DNA of 64,000 nt from assembly GCA_014529385.2 (NCBI GenBank), contig CM043959.1, positions 64,927,753 through 64,991,752 of the forward strand, in the 5' to 3' direction. Below are positions 36,120 through 49,480 of the stretch, in pieces. The position numbers and the translations under genes are program-made. Under the pieces are notes generated by a model that saw only the letters and a list, made by a program, of their open reading frames with translations, made no database searches and was not told the DNA's origin. The DNA comes from Adiantum capillus-veneris (taxonomy: Eukaryota > Streptophyta > Polypodiopsida > Polypodiales > Pteridaceae). Positions within the stretch are counted from its first letter, which is position 1. Each line of letters opens with the position of its first letter.

Positions 36120-36910
36120 CGGGCTTCATATTGAGCTCGTGAGTTATAGAGGGACACAATTATTCAACAAGGTGATAGACAATTTTCTAGATGAATTTAT
36201 GGTTATCATAATAAATATGTGCTCTATCGTCCTCAAGAAAATGTCTAGGTAGAGCACACAAACAAAATCCTTAGCTCTATGCTTACAAAGATTGTGTGTT
36301 CTAGACGTACGGATTGATAAAATGAATCTCCATTCATCTCTATGGACTTATAGGGTTTCATAAAAAATAGCTTTGAACACCACTCCATTTAAACCTAGTC
36401 TCGAACTTGATGCAATATTGCTAATGAAGTTTCTACTACCAACACTCATAGTTGCACGTGAACTAGAGTGGACGAGTCATGAATTGTCGAAATGACTAGA
36501 GAATTTTGAGCAAGTAGATGATCAAAGGTTGACTGCCATTGCACACATCTATGCTTAGAATAGAAAACGAAAACAATTCTTTGACTCTCACTTTTGCAGA
36601 CAAAAATCTTCAAACAAGGGGATCTCGTATTGGTCTATTACTTAAAGGAACACATCTCAAAGTTCAAGAGAAAGGGACACGGTCCATTTGTGATCAAGAG
36701 TGTTTCACCAAGTGTGACGGTTAAATTAGCCACCTTAGATGGAAAAAACGTGGAAAACTAGATTAGTGGATGTCGTTTGCAAAAGTATAGTATGCCATTG
36801 ACCGATGATCTCTTAGAAAGAATACGTGCAGCAAAAGAATGGAAACTCAAACACCATGATAGGTCATTAAAGAATCTCAGGAGGAGGCTCATATTCAAGT
36901 TCTAAAGAGA
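36120..36910 (+). pseudogene. Decayed Ty3/gypsy integrase (core end and C-terminus)
   Basis: Frames read GLHIELVSYRGTQLFNKVID, which corresponds to the S-D-R-G-T-Q-F motif with the catalytic Asp replaced by Tyr, then NKYALYRPQENV and NKILSSMLTKIVCSRRTD. Later come FKRKGHGPFVIKSVSPS, VKLATLDGKNV and GCRLQKYSMPLTDDLLERIR, the integrase C-terminal GP(F/Y).V.. and L..Y pattern. Many stops and shifts. No LTR is identified nearby. Confidence 0.65.
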
Positions 36911-36934
36911 AAAGCGATAATGCAACCAATACCA

Positions 36935-37480
36935 GAAGTCATGTCAATTAATGCGCTTTAGTTGCAGGCTCTCTACTTCAGTCATGCCTTAGCAAAAGAT
37001 GGGGTAGAGACAGATGTTGAATGGTTGAATAATGGTCTTGACATGAGGATAAGAGTGACCCTAAAAGATGGATTCAAAGTCAAGGCATTAGCAGATAAGG
37101 TGACAGGATAAATGCAGTAAGCTATTCCACGTACGAAAAGGCAACAACTCAACCTTTACACTATTGCAAAGCTAAAGTGAAGTCGTGCCATAAAGAGTTC
37201 GCTCCAACCTTGGGCATGATTAACCTAATCATCTTTGTGCATAGATTTCCTTGCCCACACGTGTATCTGCATTCCCATTGAGCACATGAAGGAAGATATG
37301 ATACTAGGAATTCCATGGATGTGGACATAAAAAGCTGTTTAATATTGGGATGAAAAAGTCTTGGAACTGACACTCGAAGGAGGACAATTGGAAGTACCAT
37401 TTGCTTACATAGAAAAAGAGTGAAAGGCGGACCTACGGGCTTCAAAGTCGACAAGATGATAGAGTCCAAGCATGGCACCT
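36935..37480 (+). pseudogene. Retropepsin-like remnant downstream of the integrase
   Basis: Frames read LQALYFSHALAKDGVETDVE and IPIEHMKEDMILGIPWMWT, where DMILGIPW is the usual end of an aspartic protease. Placed after an integrase it is in the wrong order for one element, so either two decayed elements adjoin or an extra 3' ORF was present. A Lys/Pro-rich frame follows at 37588-37788. Confidence 0.35.
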
Positions 37481-37789
37481 ATGCCAAGTGCTTAGCACAG
37501 GATCTATCCTCATAGCACATGCGTGTAAGGAACCAGGCAATATTGGGTACCAAGGTTCAATTGCAAGAAATTCCTAAGCAAATTTAGGTGCCCAAGGAAC
37601 AATCAAAGAGTAAGCACAGTACCTACAAACCACCAAAACCAACTCCACAACCCACACGAAGAAAGAAAGTAAAAGGCTTTTACAACTTGGGCCTTAAAAG
37701 GTTGTTCAATGAATTCTACAAAGATAGTTTTGAACGTCCAAGGCTTTGGAGACTTATAAAAGCCTACCTAAGAGCCTGTGTCACATAAA

Positions 37790-38581
37790 ATAAGCTTATA
37801 AAAGCTGGAGAAGTGCTAGCCTTCGTCAATGGTGGGCACTAGGTCCTTGACAAGGGCCTTGCCACACATGCTTTGGATACTACTACTTTTGGCGGTACTT
37901 TTTGTTTGGACCTATAAGCTTCTTACGCATGCACACACTAACAACAATGAATTGTATGTACGGGAATTCTTACCAAATAAGGTAGGTACTAATGTTTGGA
38001 CCTACAAAATTTTTATGCATGCACGAACAACAATAAATTTTATATATAGGAATTCTAACCCCCCACTTACCCAAATAAGGTAAGCCCACTCCCTCTATTT
38101 TTGAGTCCCTTCACCTTTCGACTTTCGTCACCCACATCCGATATCTCCAATCATGGACCTGCCCATCCAATTCTTCTTAAAAGTACCGGTTGTATATCAA
38201 GATCCCTAGTAGCTAGAGGAATTTCTAGTTGGTTTTCCAATTGCAACCCCATAGAATTAGCTTTTCAAGTAATAAAGTTGAGGTTTCAAATTTTACACGA
38301 GAATTCATGATGGACATCGATAACAAGTAACTAGATTACACTACACCGAGAGTTCATGTTGCAAATATTAATTGTTTTTGTTTTATGTTGGATACATGCA
38401 ACACTTTTTGGGCTTGTTATTACAGGCCTTTGTTCAAGGGTGCACCATCCTCACTATACACACAAGCCTATGTATCCTTGTTATTTTTCATGAGCCTTTA
38501 ATGACAAAATAGTTCTCCATTTTGTCTCAATGTCTACTCTCTGCATTTTGTCTATATGATGTTTAATGGTTTAACTAAACT
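37790..38581. other. Unassigned stretch
   Basis: A short direct repeat (GTTTGGACCTA(T/C)A(A/G), 37910 and 37995, with GCATGCAC(A/G)(C/A)AC) is visible. No gene or element recognised. Confidence 0.4.
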
Positions 38582-40842
<2,261 letters not shown>

Positions 40843-41916
40843 TGCTCATTTTCCAGAGCCAGGTGGTTGCGTGGAGCCCACATGTGTACAGGTAGGACAG
40901 CGTGTACATAGTACATCGATTTTCATTATCACCAGTACCAGTGTGTTTTTTCTATAATATTGAGGAGTTGGTAGCACGTAAAACTTCTCGAGGAAGCTAT
41001 CCGTGAACCGACGACATGAGGTAAGTAGGTGCGTCAAATGGCATCTAGTGGCGTCAGGAGGTTGAATGGCGTCAATACTTGCACGTGGGTAAGCGAGGAC
41101 ACAACCTGGGTGTTTTCTTGTGATGATTTTGTAGAAAAGTCATCATGAGGACTACATTTGGGGGCCACTTCACGTGGTTACGGGATGCATTATTGGAAAA
41201 AGTTAGAGTGCCAAGTGTGCGGATGGATGTAGAAGGCTGACAAAAATGCACTGCGTGGCCAATTTTTGGCATGTTCGCAGTCCGTTTGAGGTTAATCGAA
41301 AGGCCAAAGGTGCCCAAAGGATAAAGTGAATTGTGGACACTGAAAAACCTAACAAAAAGACCAGCAAAACGTGGAGAGAAGAGGAGGAACAATTGCAACT
41401 GAGTTTGTGCTGTTTTTGGAGTCTGTTTTGGCCATAAACTGCTCATCCGAGGTCGGATTTGAGCTCTTTGATATTGTAGACTAGGGTTTTTGTCCGCTCC
41501 GGATGCAATGGCGCTATCTATTTTACCAAATTCCTCACTTTTTTCTACTGTTTTGGCTGTATAAGTTTCTCCTATGAGTGAAGCCTCTGTTCAAATTTGT
41601 GATTGTATCTGACATATTTCATCCATATTGTGTGAGCTATTTGCCCCATTGGTGTTGGCCCAAGTTCAATCGTATCTAAAAATAAAAAATCTTCCTCTTT
41701 TGAGCTCTTTTTTTTTGTGTGTGTGTGTGTGTCTCTATGTTGAGTGGGCAAATGGATAGTCTCTCTCCTCTCACTCCATCGTTGTGTTCCTTGTCCCCGC
41801 CAGGTAGGTTGTGTAAGCTGAGTGGTGCCCCATAGTGTGTGTGTGTGTGTGTATCATCCCAAGAGTGTGGGTCAGGTCATTATAAAGGTGTTGTGTGTGT
41901 TTCCATCCTGCTCACA
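40843..41916 (+). repeat. Element E 5' LTR (1074 bp)
   Basis: It starts TGCTCATTTTCCAGAGCC and ends ATCCTGCTCACA. It matches 47988-49102 throughout and differs mainly in TG-repeat lengths near 41715-41735 and 41837-41852. The left boundary is uncertain by several bases because the flank AAAGGAT is also present before the other LTR. Confidence 0.85.
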
Positions 41917-41922
41917 TTCTTT

Positions 41923-41942
41923 TGGCGCCCCCACGGAGGATC
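41923..41942 (+). other. Element E primer binding site (TGGCGCC type)
   Basis: TGGCGCCCCCACGGAGGATC lies six bases after the LTR. TGGCGCC... primer sites are used by many non-chromovirus plant gypsy elements. The exact tRNA cannot be fixed here. It differs from the initiator-Met sites of all the other elements in this window. Confidence 0.65.
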
Positions 41943-42928
41943 TTCTTCGAGTACCTTCAGCTTCGGGATTACAAGTTGCAGATTACAGGTTACAGATACA
42001 GGTACAGGTGATTCACACAGATACATGTAGCTGGAGTAGAGTGATACACTGGCAAGTGGGAGTCACTTGCAGTTGCCGTGGGTATGCATCAATTAGCGCC
42101 TGTTTGAGCTCATTGTTTTGTATTGTACGTTACTTGTGGATACTGCCATTGCACGCCTTTGTGGAACCATACTTGGTTTTATTGGACAGTCCCATCCATT
42201 TATGAGACTTGGTCTGGAAGATAGTTATTTCTTAGACTTGACTATACGAGATTTGCATAAGCTGTCGTGAGAGGATCGATAGCGTGAGGTTTTATTGAGC
42301 TAGGGGATTCTCAAATGTGAGATCCTTTCGGTGATACAAGTGGCTGGAGCTCCCTTTTTGTGACCTCACCATAGGCTATGTACTAGTGATTCCTACTTGA
42401 TGCTCAGGTTCTATTGTTGGCAGGTTATGCATACATGTACAATCTATATTTTGGGTTCTTACTGCTCTACTTATGGGGAAACTCTGCCAAAAATTTTCCA
42501 AGTTGTGATGGTTGGTTTTTTGGTCTTTTGAGTCATTTATGCTGTTAAGCTGCTGAAATTCTCGCAAAATTAGAGGATAAGTCAAGTGTGCCTTCTTGGG
42601 AGCTGCATGGTTGGCCTTAATGGATGATCAAAACGCTCCTTTTCATTTTGCACAAAGAATCCAGATAAATGTTAATGTGTCCAGGAAGATTTTTTTTCAG
42701 TAGCGCATAGTCTTTATGTTTGGGCCAAGAAGATTAAGAGAGACACTGGAATACCCTTTGCCTGTTATAATCTCAATGATTAACTATGAAAACTCATTTG
42801 ATGTGCATGTGTTTGTCCTTATCTAAAGACGAGCTCCATTGAAGTTTCTAGCGATTGAGTCAATAAAAAGTTTGGGTTCTTGCACGTGTGTTAAAAGGGG
42901 TTCTCAAAGCATCAAAACTTGGGTAGCC

Positions 42929-43672
42929 ATGGCTTTCTCTTATCCGGAGTTTCATGGAAGAAGTGATGAAGATGTGCAAGACTTTTTGGAAAAGATGGAG
43001 GTTCCCTGCATTAGCATCAGATTCGTGATCCGGCACAGATGTTACATCTTCTCTAGGCTTGTTTGAAGAGTGATGCACGAATTTGGTCCAAAGCATTTGA
43101 AGATAGGTTGCATGTGGCCGATCCACCTGTGAGATTAAGTTACGATAATCTATGGCATGGATTGAAAGTGGAGTTTGTGAAGACAGAAGATCCTAACAAA
43201 GTGTGGCAAGAAGTACAGGGTTTGGTGCAAAGGGAAGGTGAGCCAATAGATGCGTACATACGTAAGTTTTCAATGGCATGGGAGTGGATGTGCAAGGCCC
43301 TAGCACCACAGGGACCTCCACTGACATGATGAAGAAGGACAGGTTCTTGGCTGGTCTTTGGGAGAATATATGTTGGAGAGTGGAGCTAAAGAAGCCTAAG
43401 ACATATGAAGATGCACTAGAGGTAGCAAGGAACAAAGAGTGGAAGCTGAGAAGAATGAGTCAGCTAGGAGTAGAGTCTTTGCCCAGGAGGTCTGAGTTTC
43501 AGCTTATGGATTCTTTGCAAGGTCGCATGCCAGGGGTTCATCATGAACCAATGGTTTCTGTTACTCCTCAGGTTATGCCAGCAGTGGTCACTACAGCAGT
43601 GCAAGATGATGGGCTAAGGCAAGACATGAGGCAAGTGGTAGATTTAATGAAGAATCTTAGTCTAAACATCTA
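42929..43672 (+). pseudogene. gag: Element E gag
   Basis: ATG at 42929 in good context (GTAGCCATGG) starts MAFSYPEFHGRSDEDVQDFL. The core continues in two other frames: SDARIWSKAFEDRL, YDNLWHGLKVEFVK, VQREGEPIDAYIRKFSMAWE and FLAGLWENICWRVELKKPKT, and ends with MRQVVDLMKNLSLNI. Frameshifts lie near 43005 and 43325. The 1-kb leader before it has no ORF that I recognise. Confidence 0.75.
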
Positions 43673-43678
43673 GGTAAT

Positions 43679-44884
43679 GTGGGAAAGAATCGAGGTCGGG
43701 GGAGGTTTGCAAATCAGCCAAGAGGTGAAGAAAGACCAGGGAATGGTGTGGGACAAAGCAATGGTAGCGTCTGGAGGCAGATGCCCACGTGTTATAATTG
43801 CGGAGAGTTGGGCCACATCAGCCCGCAATGTGATAAGCCATCAAGGATGGGCGGAGACATGTATCCATTGCCAAGGTAGGTGCTAACTAGGTCAAATGAT
43901 TATGGCATTGAAATTAAGGGAGAAGAAGGAACCAGTGGATTAACCCAAGAGGAAAAGGGAAAGACAAAAGTGATTAGTGTGGTCACTTTGGAGAAGGCAA
44001 CAAAGCTGGAGGATACATTAGTGATGCCTATTGGGAAGAGGACCACACAGGATAAGGAAGGAAGAAGTGCCCCAGGTCCTAGCAAGAAGAAGGGAAAGAG
44101 CCATGAAGGTGAGGATGTCAAGGCCAAGAGTAAAAGAAGGGCTCGTCACAAGTTTCATGTTTCAGATTTTTCACTAGGGGATGGGCATTTAAGCTATGAC
44201 TTGAAGGAGGATCTGATAAGCAGGAAAGCAGATGTTACTTTTGGGCATCTTATAGAGATGGTGCCTGAGGTAAAGCGACAGTGGAAGAGGATGATTAACC
44301 CAATGGAGAAAGAACCAGAGAGAGGTTCAATGAAGGTGTTGGCGATGGATGAGCTACTAGACATTTGCCCAATAGTAGATGTGTGGCACAAAAGAAAAAA
44401 TATGGGACAAAGTTATGTTGATGACGGAGCTCAAATATGCGTCATAATACACTCATGCGTTGAGAAGATGGGTCTTACAGTCACTAGGATGTCAAGCTTT
44501 TGGATCAGATTGGCAAACCATCAAAAAGTAAAATGTTTGGATGTGGTAAAGAGCTTAGAAGTGGAGGCGTATGATGCAAAGGTGGTGGTTGATTTTCATG
44601 TGATGCAAGCGGGGTTGGAAGCATATCCTATTATACTGGGCAGACCATGGTTACGTGCAGTGGGAGCTGTTCAAGATTGGCAATGTGGTACGATTAGCCT
44701 CTATGGAAAGACAGGTGCCAAGAAGCTATATAATATGGACACAAGGAAAGTATTGGAAGAGCTTTATGAAGATGAGGATGAGTCTAGTCATGAAGACTAT
44801 TCCATAGTGATTGATGAGGACAGTGATAGTACTACCATCAGTGATGAGGATGTTGATGTTGCATTTCTTTTGATGGACAAATAA
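43679..44884 (+). pseudogene. Element E zinc knuckle and protease
   Basis: The first 67 codons carry the CCHC zinc knuckle CYNCGELGHISPQC, which binds RNA in gag. A TAG at 43877-43879 follows and the same frame goes on for 334 codons. These hold a Lys-rich linker, an aspartic protease with YVDDGAQICVIIHSCVEKMG (D-D-G-A active-site loop; many family members have D-G-G/S) and its end IILGRPWLRAVGAVQDW, then an acidic tail (EDEDESSHEDYS). Apart from the stop this segment is well preserved. Confidence 0.78.
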
Positions 44885-45197
44885 GTCCAAGAGTCTGGTT
44901 TAGTTGCATTTGCAAATGAGATTGAAGATGAAAATGAAGGGCCTTATGAAGTGATTGAAGGGCTGATGCAAACCAAGGTTGAATTGTCAAAGAAGCAAGA
45001 ATTGATGACACAAATGATCAGTGGAGACCTCTCAGCTATGGAGAAGGAAATATATTTGCACATGCTGGCTAGTTTTCCTGATTTGTTCATTACTTCGTAT
45101 GAAGAGATTAGAGGGTTCAAGGAGAAGATATGCATATAGAGCTGTAAGAAGGTGCTAAGCCAGTGCGACAAAGGCTAAGAAGGATGGGTCAAAGCAA

Positions 45198-45872
45198 ATG
45201 GAAGCCTTGCGGGAAGAGGTGGACAAGTTATTGAAGGTAGGATTCATAGTCCCAGTGGAAACCACAGAATGGGTGAGTCCAGTAGAAGTCAGCCCAAAGA
45301 AGGATAGAAAGTGGAGAATTTGTGTAGATTTTAAACCCTTAAATGCAGCCACTAAGAAGAACCCATATCCTCTTCCATTCATTGATCAGATCTTGGATTC
45401 AGTGGCAGGTTATGAGAGGTACAGTGTGTGTGATGGTTTTTCAGGCTATTTTCAATTGAAGATTGCTCTTAAAGACCGAATAAAGACAAATTTCATTACG
45501 CCATGGGGCTGTTATTGCTACATGGTATTGCCATTTGGGTTGTCAAATAGACCATCTTTCTATCAAGAGAGATAAAATTGGGTATTGGAACCATTCATTG
45601 GTAGTTGTGTTAAAGCTTTTATGGGCGACTTCTATGTCTACAGCGGTAGGGCTGAACACCATGAGAAGCTGCAGATGGTATTGGCTCGATATGATGAATG
45701 TGAAGGACAACTAAATCCAAAGAAATGTCATCTAGCACAACCAAGGGTGAAGTTATTGGGCCATATGGTGTCAGAAAATGGCATTGGCGCTAATCCAGAC
45801 AAGGTTAAGTCTATTATTCTTCTTCCATCACCTATGAGTACGAAGCAATGGCAACCTTTATACACAAAGTGA
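45198..45872 (+). pseudogene. Element E reverse transcriptase
   Basis: Motifs in order: VDKLLKVGFIVPVETTEWVS, KKDRKWRICVDFKPLNAATK, YSVCDGFSGYFQLKIA with the first catalytic Asp, PFGLSNRPSFYQ, and then, after a stop at 45573-45575, VKAFMGDFYVYSGRAEHHEK. The last should be F-x-D-D. The first Asp of the pair is Gly here, which would abolish polymerisation. It ends with LNPKKCHLAQPRVKLLGHMV. The 5' part of the domain (44884-45197) is broken by stops. Confidence 0.82.
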
Positions 45873-45928
45873 AGTACGTGGCACGGTTTATTCCATTGTC
45901 TTCATAGCTCCTTAATCCATTACAACGA

Positions 45929-46897
45929 GTGGCAAAGCATGATCCATTGCAATGGGATGACAAGTGTGAAGAAGTGTTTCAAGAGGTGAAAGAGGTGTTA
46001 GGGGGGCTATCAGCCATGCAGGCTCCTGATTGGGAGCAAGTGTTTTATGTAAATCCATCAGTAGGGGATGATGCCATTGGAGCCATACTATTGCAAAAGG
46101 GGAAGGGCAACCATTATACAAGGCCAATGTATTGTGCAAGCCGAGTGAAGTTGATAGCAGAGAGAAAATTCTCGGAAGTAGAGCTAGTGATGGCCAGTGT
46201 AATATTCGCTTGTCGACGATTTCGTCATTACTTACTACCAGGACCTTTTGTTTTCTTAACGAGTTACACATTTTTGCCACAGTTAATTAATGGCACTAAC
46301 ATGTCAAATGTGGTCAAGAAATGGGTAATTGAGCTGCAAGAGTTTGAGTTCTCTTTTTTAGTGGAAGACAGTACAAGAGCTACCCTAGCTGATTTGTTAA
46401 CTTACAAGGAGAATCCCCTTCTTGTTAAGGAAGAGGTGGTGAAACGGGTAGTTGAAGAAATGCCACAGATCAGCAATGCACATGTGTTGTTCTTTGATGG
46501 CTCATACAGAAAGAGCCATGATGCGACTTCAGGGGGTATAGCACTTTACGATCCAGAGGGGAAGCTAGTATGTAAGAGAGGGTTCAAATTGGATGCGCAT
46601 AGTAACAATGAGGCTGAATATGCTACGTTGGAAGCTGGATTACACATTTGTTTGAAGCATGGGATTAGAAAGTTGAGCATAAAAGGTGATGCCTTGTTAG
46701 TTGTGAAGCAAGTGTTGAGTGTGTGGAAGAGCAAGAACATCTCATTGAAGGAAATGTGTTTCAGAATTTCAAAGCATGATTGGGTAGCTATTTGTGTTGA
46801 GGACCAATTTACCTCTTTATCATGGCCGGGAAAGTTTGGCTCAAGAAGAGAAGTTTTTGCTAATAGGAATCATTTTGAAGGACATTCAGAAGTCTAA
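45929..46897 (+). pseudogene. Element E RNase H and second (archaeal-type) RNase H
   Basis: The first part (45929-46430) is the usual gypsy RNase H-like domain: PLQWDDKCEEVFQEVKEVL, FYVNPSVGDDAIGAILLQKG, ERKFSEVELVMAS, FVFLTSYTFLPQL. A linker (LADLLTYKENPLL) leads to a second RNase H: LFFDGSYRKSHDATSGGIAL, NNEAEYATLEAGLHI and IKGDALLVVKQV, with the D, E and D catalytic residues kept. The first domain has Asn-Pro in place of the usual Asp start. A frameshift follows near 46760. Confidence 0.8.
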
Positions 46898-46989
46898 GAA
46901 GTATGGTTTTGTGCATAGAGCGTACAAGTACAAATTGATTGATGATGTCTTATACATGAAAGGGACTGGTCTCGTGTTGAGACGTGTAC

Positions 46990-47970
46990 CTTGGTAGGAG
47001 GAGCTTTATAGAGTGTTGGAAGAGAATCATGAAGGCGCATGTGCGGCGGACATTTTGCGCTAAAGATCACCTGGCATAAGATCTTGCAAGAGGGGTATGT
47101 ATGGCCTAGTTTGCACAAGGATGTTCACCATTGGTGTAGGTCTTGCAATAGGTGTCAAGCATTTGGGAAGAGAGTGTTGAAGCCAGAGCTACAAAAAACC
47201 ATTATGGCGTTTGATGTGTTTGAAAAGTGGGCGATTGATGCAATAGGCAGGTTACCTATCACAAGCAGCGGCAAAAGCTATAATTTGACCGCAGTGGACT
47301 ATCTCTCTAGATGGGCAGAGGCTATAGCAGTAAAACAAATCACTGCAAACGATGTGGCAAAATTTGTGAACAATGAAATATGTTGCAAGTTTGGGGTGCC
47401 ACTAGAGCTACATTCGGACAAGGGGCCAAGATTTAGAGCTAAGCTATTAGACTTTTTATGCGCGAATGAAGATTAGGCACCAGCATACCACTCCTTATTA
47501 TCCACAATGTAATGGCTTAAATGAAATATTCAATGGTGAGTTGGTATAAATTCTTTCAAAAGTGACAGCACCAAGGAAAGAATTGGGATTTGGAATTGCC
47601 TAGTGCATTATGGGCTTACCGTACTTCGGTGAAGATAGGTACACGGTTACTCCATTTCAGTTGGTATATGGAAAGGAAGCACTATTGCCTATGGGAGTAG
47701 AGTTGCCTGCGGTCAAGATGTTAGAAAAGTTGCTTGGGCAGTCCAGTGATGCATTCAAAGAGAGGCTCTTACAATTACAAGAGGTTCAGCTAGATAGGAT
47801 GAGCGCATTGGAACATTATGGGCAGATGCAAGATAAAGCTTTAGAAAAGATAAATGAAAAGGTCAAAAGTAAGGGTATCAAGAAACATGACTTGGCCTTG
47901 CGCTACAACAGTAAGCTGGACAAGACATTCCAAAAGAAGTTTCAAATTAAGTGAGAAGTCCCTTTCAAGG
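46990..47970 (+). pseudogene. Element E integrase
   Basis: Zinc-binding part: ACGGHFALKITWHKILQEGY and CRSCNRCQ. Core: KWAIDAIGRLPITSSG, ELHSDKGPRFRAKLL, then shifted HTTPYYPQCNGLNEI with the third acidic residue. C-terminal part: FQLVYGKEALLPMGVELPAV, LRYNSKLDKTFQKKFQIK. At least three frame changes and stops. No chromodomain follows, and the polypurine tract begins within 30 bases of the last recognisable codon. Confidence 0.8.
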
Positions 47971-47972
47971 TA

Positions 47973-47987
47973 GTGGAGAAAAAGGAT
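47973..47987 (+). other. Element E polypurine tract
   Basis: GTGGAGAAAAAGGA lies directly before the 3' LTR. Confidence 0.7.
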
Positions 47988-48865
47988 TGCCCATTTTCTA
48001 GAGCCAGGTGGTTGCGTGGGGTCCACATGTGTACAGCTAAGACAGCGTGTACATAGTATATCGATTTTCATTATCACCAATACCACTGTGTTTTTTCTAT
48101 GATAATAAGGAGTTGGTAGCACTTAAAACGTCTCGAGGAAGCTATCCATGAACCGACGACATGAGGTAAGTACGTGCGTTAGATGACATCTAGTGGATTC
48201 AGGAGGTCGAATGGGGTCAATACTTGCACGTGGATAAGCGAGGACACAACGTGGGTGTTTTCTTGTGATGATTATGCAGAAAGGTCATCATGAGGACTAT
48301 ATTTGGGGGCCACTTCACGTGGTTGCGCGATGCATTATTGAAAAAATTTGAGTGCCAGGTGTGCGGATATATGTAGAAGGGTGACAAAAATGCACTGCGT
48401 GGCCAGTTTTTGGCATATTTGGGCTCCGTTTGAGGTCAATCAAAAGGCCAAAGGTGCCCAAGGGATAAAGTGAAGTGTGGACACTGAAAACCTGAGAAAA
48501 AGACCATCAAAATGTGGAGAGAAGAGGAGGAACAGCCGCAAGTCATTTTGTGCAAATTTTGGAGTCTGTTTTGGCCATAAACTGCTCATCTGAGATCAGA
48601 TTTGAGCGCTTTGATATTGTAAACTAAGGTTTTTAGCTGCTCGGACACAATGGCGTTGTCGATTTTGCCAAACTCCTCACTTTTTCCTGCTGTTTTGCCT
48701 GTGTAAGTTTCTCCTGTGAGCGAAGCCTCTGTTCAAATTTGTGATTGTATCTGGCATATTTCATCCATATTGTGTGAGCTATTTGCCCCATTGGTGTTGG
48801 CCCAAGCTCAATTGTATCTAAAATAAAAAATCTTCCTCTTTTGAGCTGAGCTTTTGTGTGTGTGT

Positions 48866-48926
<61 letters not shown>

Positions 48927-49102
48927 TGGGCAAATGGATAGTCTCTCTCCTCTCACTCCATCGGTGTGTTCCGTGTCTCGGCTAGGTGGGTTGTGTAAGC
49001 CGAGTGGTGCCCCATAGTGTGTGTGTGTGTGTGTGTGTATCATCCCAAGAGTGTGTGTCGGGTCATTATAGAGATGTTGTGTGTGTTTCCATCCCGCTCA
49101 CA
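47988..49102 (+). repeat. Element E 3' LTR (1115 bp)
   Basis: It matches the 5' LTR and contains an expanded TG run (about 48854-48924) and a shorter one at 49018-49040. Ends are TGCCCATTTTC and CCCGCTCACA. Confidence 0.85.
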
Positions 49103-49239
49103 CCGCCTTGATTTCTGCGATGACCAAATTTAGTGTGCCTCGAGATTCCGTCCATGACTTCCTGGCCATCGATCCCTTCACCACCACTTAATAAATGCAG
49201 GTGTCACTTAGTGTTGAAGCAAGCCCATTAGAACACCCA

Positions 49240-49480
49240 AGATGCGTAGCTCAGTTGGTGAGACGTTTGAGATGTAACCCCAAGGTTGAGCTTTCGAGGC
49301 TCACAAGTTGCATTCTCTTGGGTGTATTCTCCTCCCTTATTGGGGGGGGGGGGGGAGGGAGGAGGCGAGGGTCCCACGGTTGCCCCTTGAGGGTGTAATG
49401 TACAGATGTATATACATGATATGTGTATAGTTTCTCCCTACTTCCTTCTCAACGCTGATGGTGGGCAAAAAAAGTCCATT
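49240..49480 (+). mobile_element. tRNA-derived SINE
   Basis: TAGCTCAGTTGG is a perfect A box, and GAGCTTTCGAGGCTCAC about 35 bases later is a one-mismatch B box. The body includes a run of about 13 G (49340-49352) and ends in GGGCAAAAAAAG (49466-49477). The head differs from the SINE at 26853. Confidence 0.65.

Larger units (their letters stand above)
40843..49102 (+). mobile_element. E: nearly full-length Ty3/gypsy element of Tat type, inactivated
   Basis: LTRs at 40843-41916 and 47988-49102 flank gag, zinc knuckle, protease, reverse transcriptase, two RNase H domains and integrase in that order, all on the plus strand. There is no chromodomain. A second, archaeal-type RNase H after the first one is known from the Tat lineage (which includes Ogre). 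The primer site type (TGGCGCC...) also fits that lineage. Several stops and frameshifts and a changed reverse transcriptase catalytic box make it non-functional. I found no clear target-site duplication (left flank AGGAT, right flank CCGCC). Confidence 0.85.
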
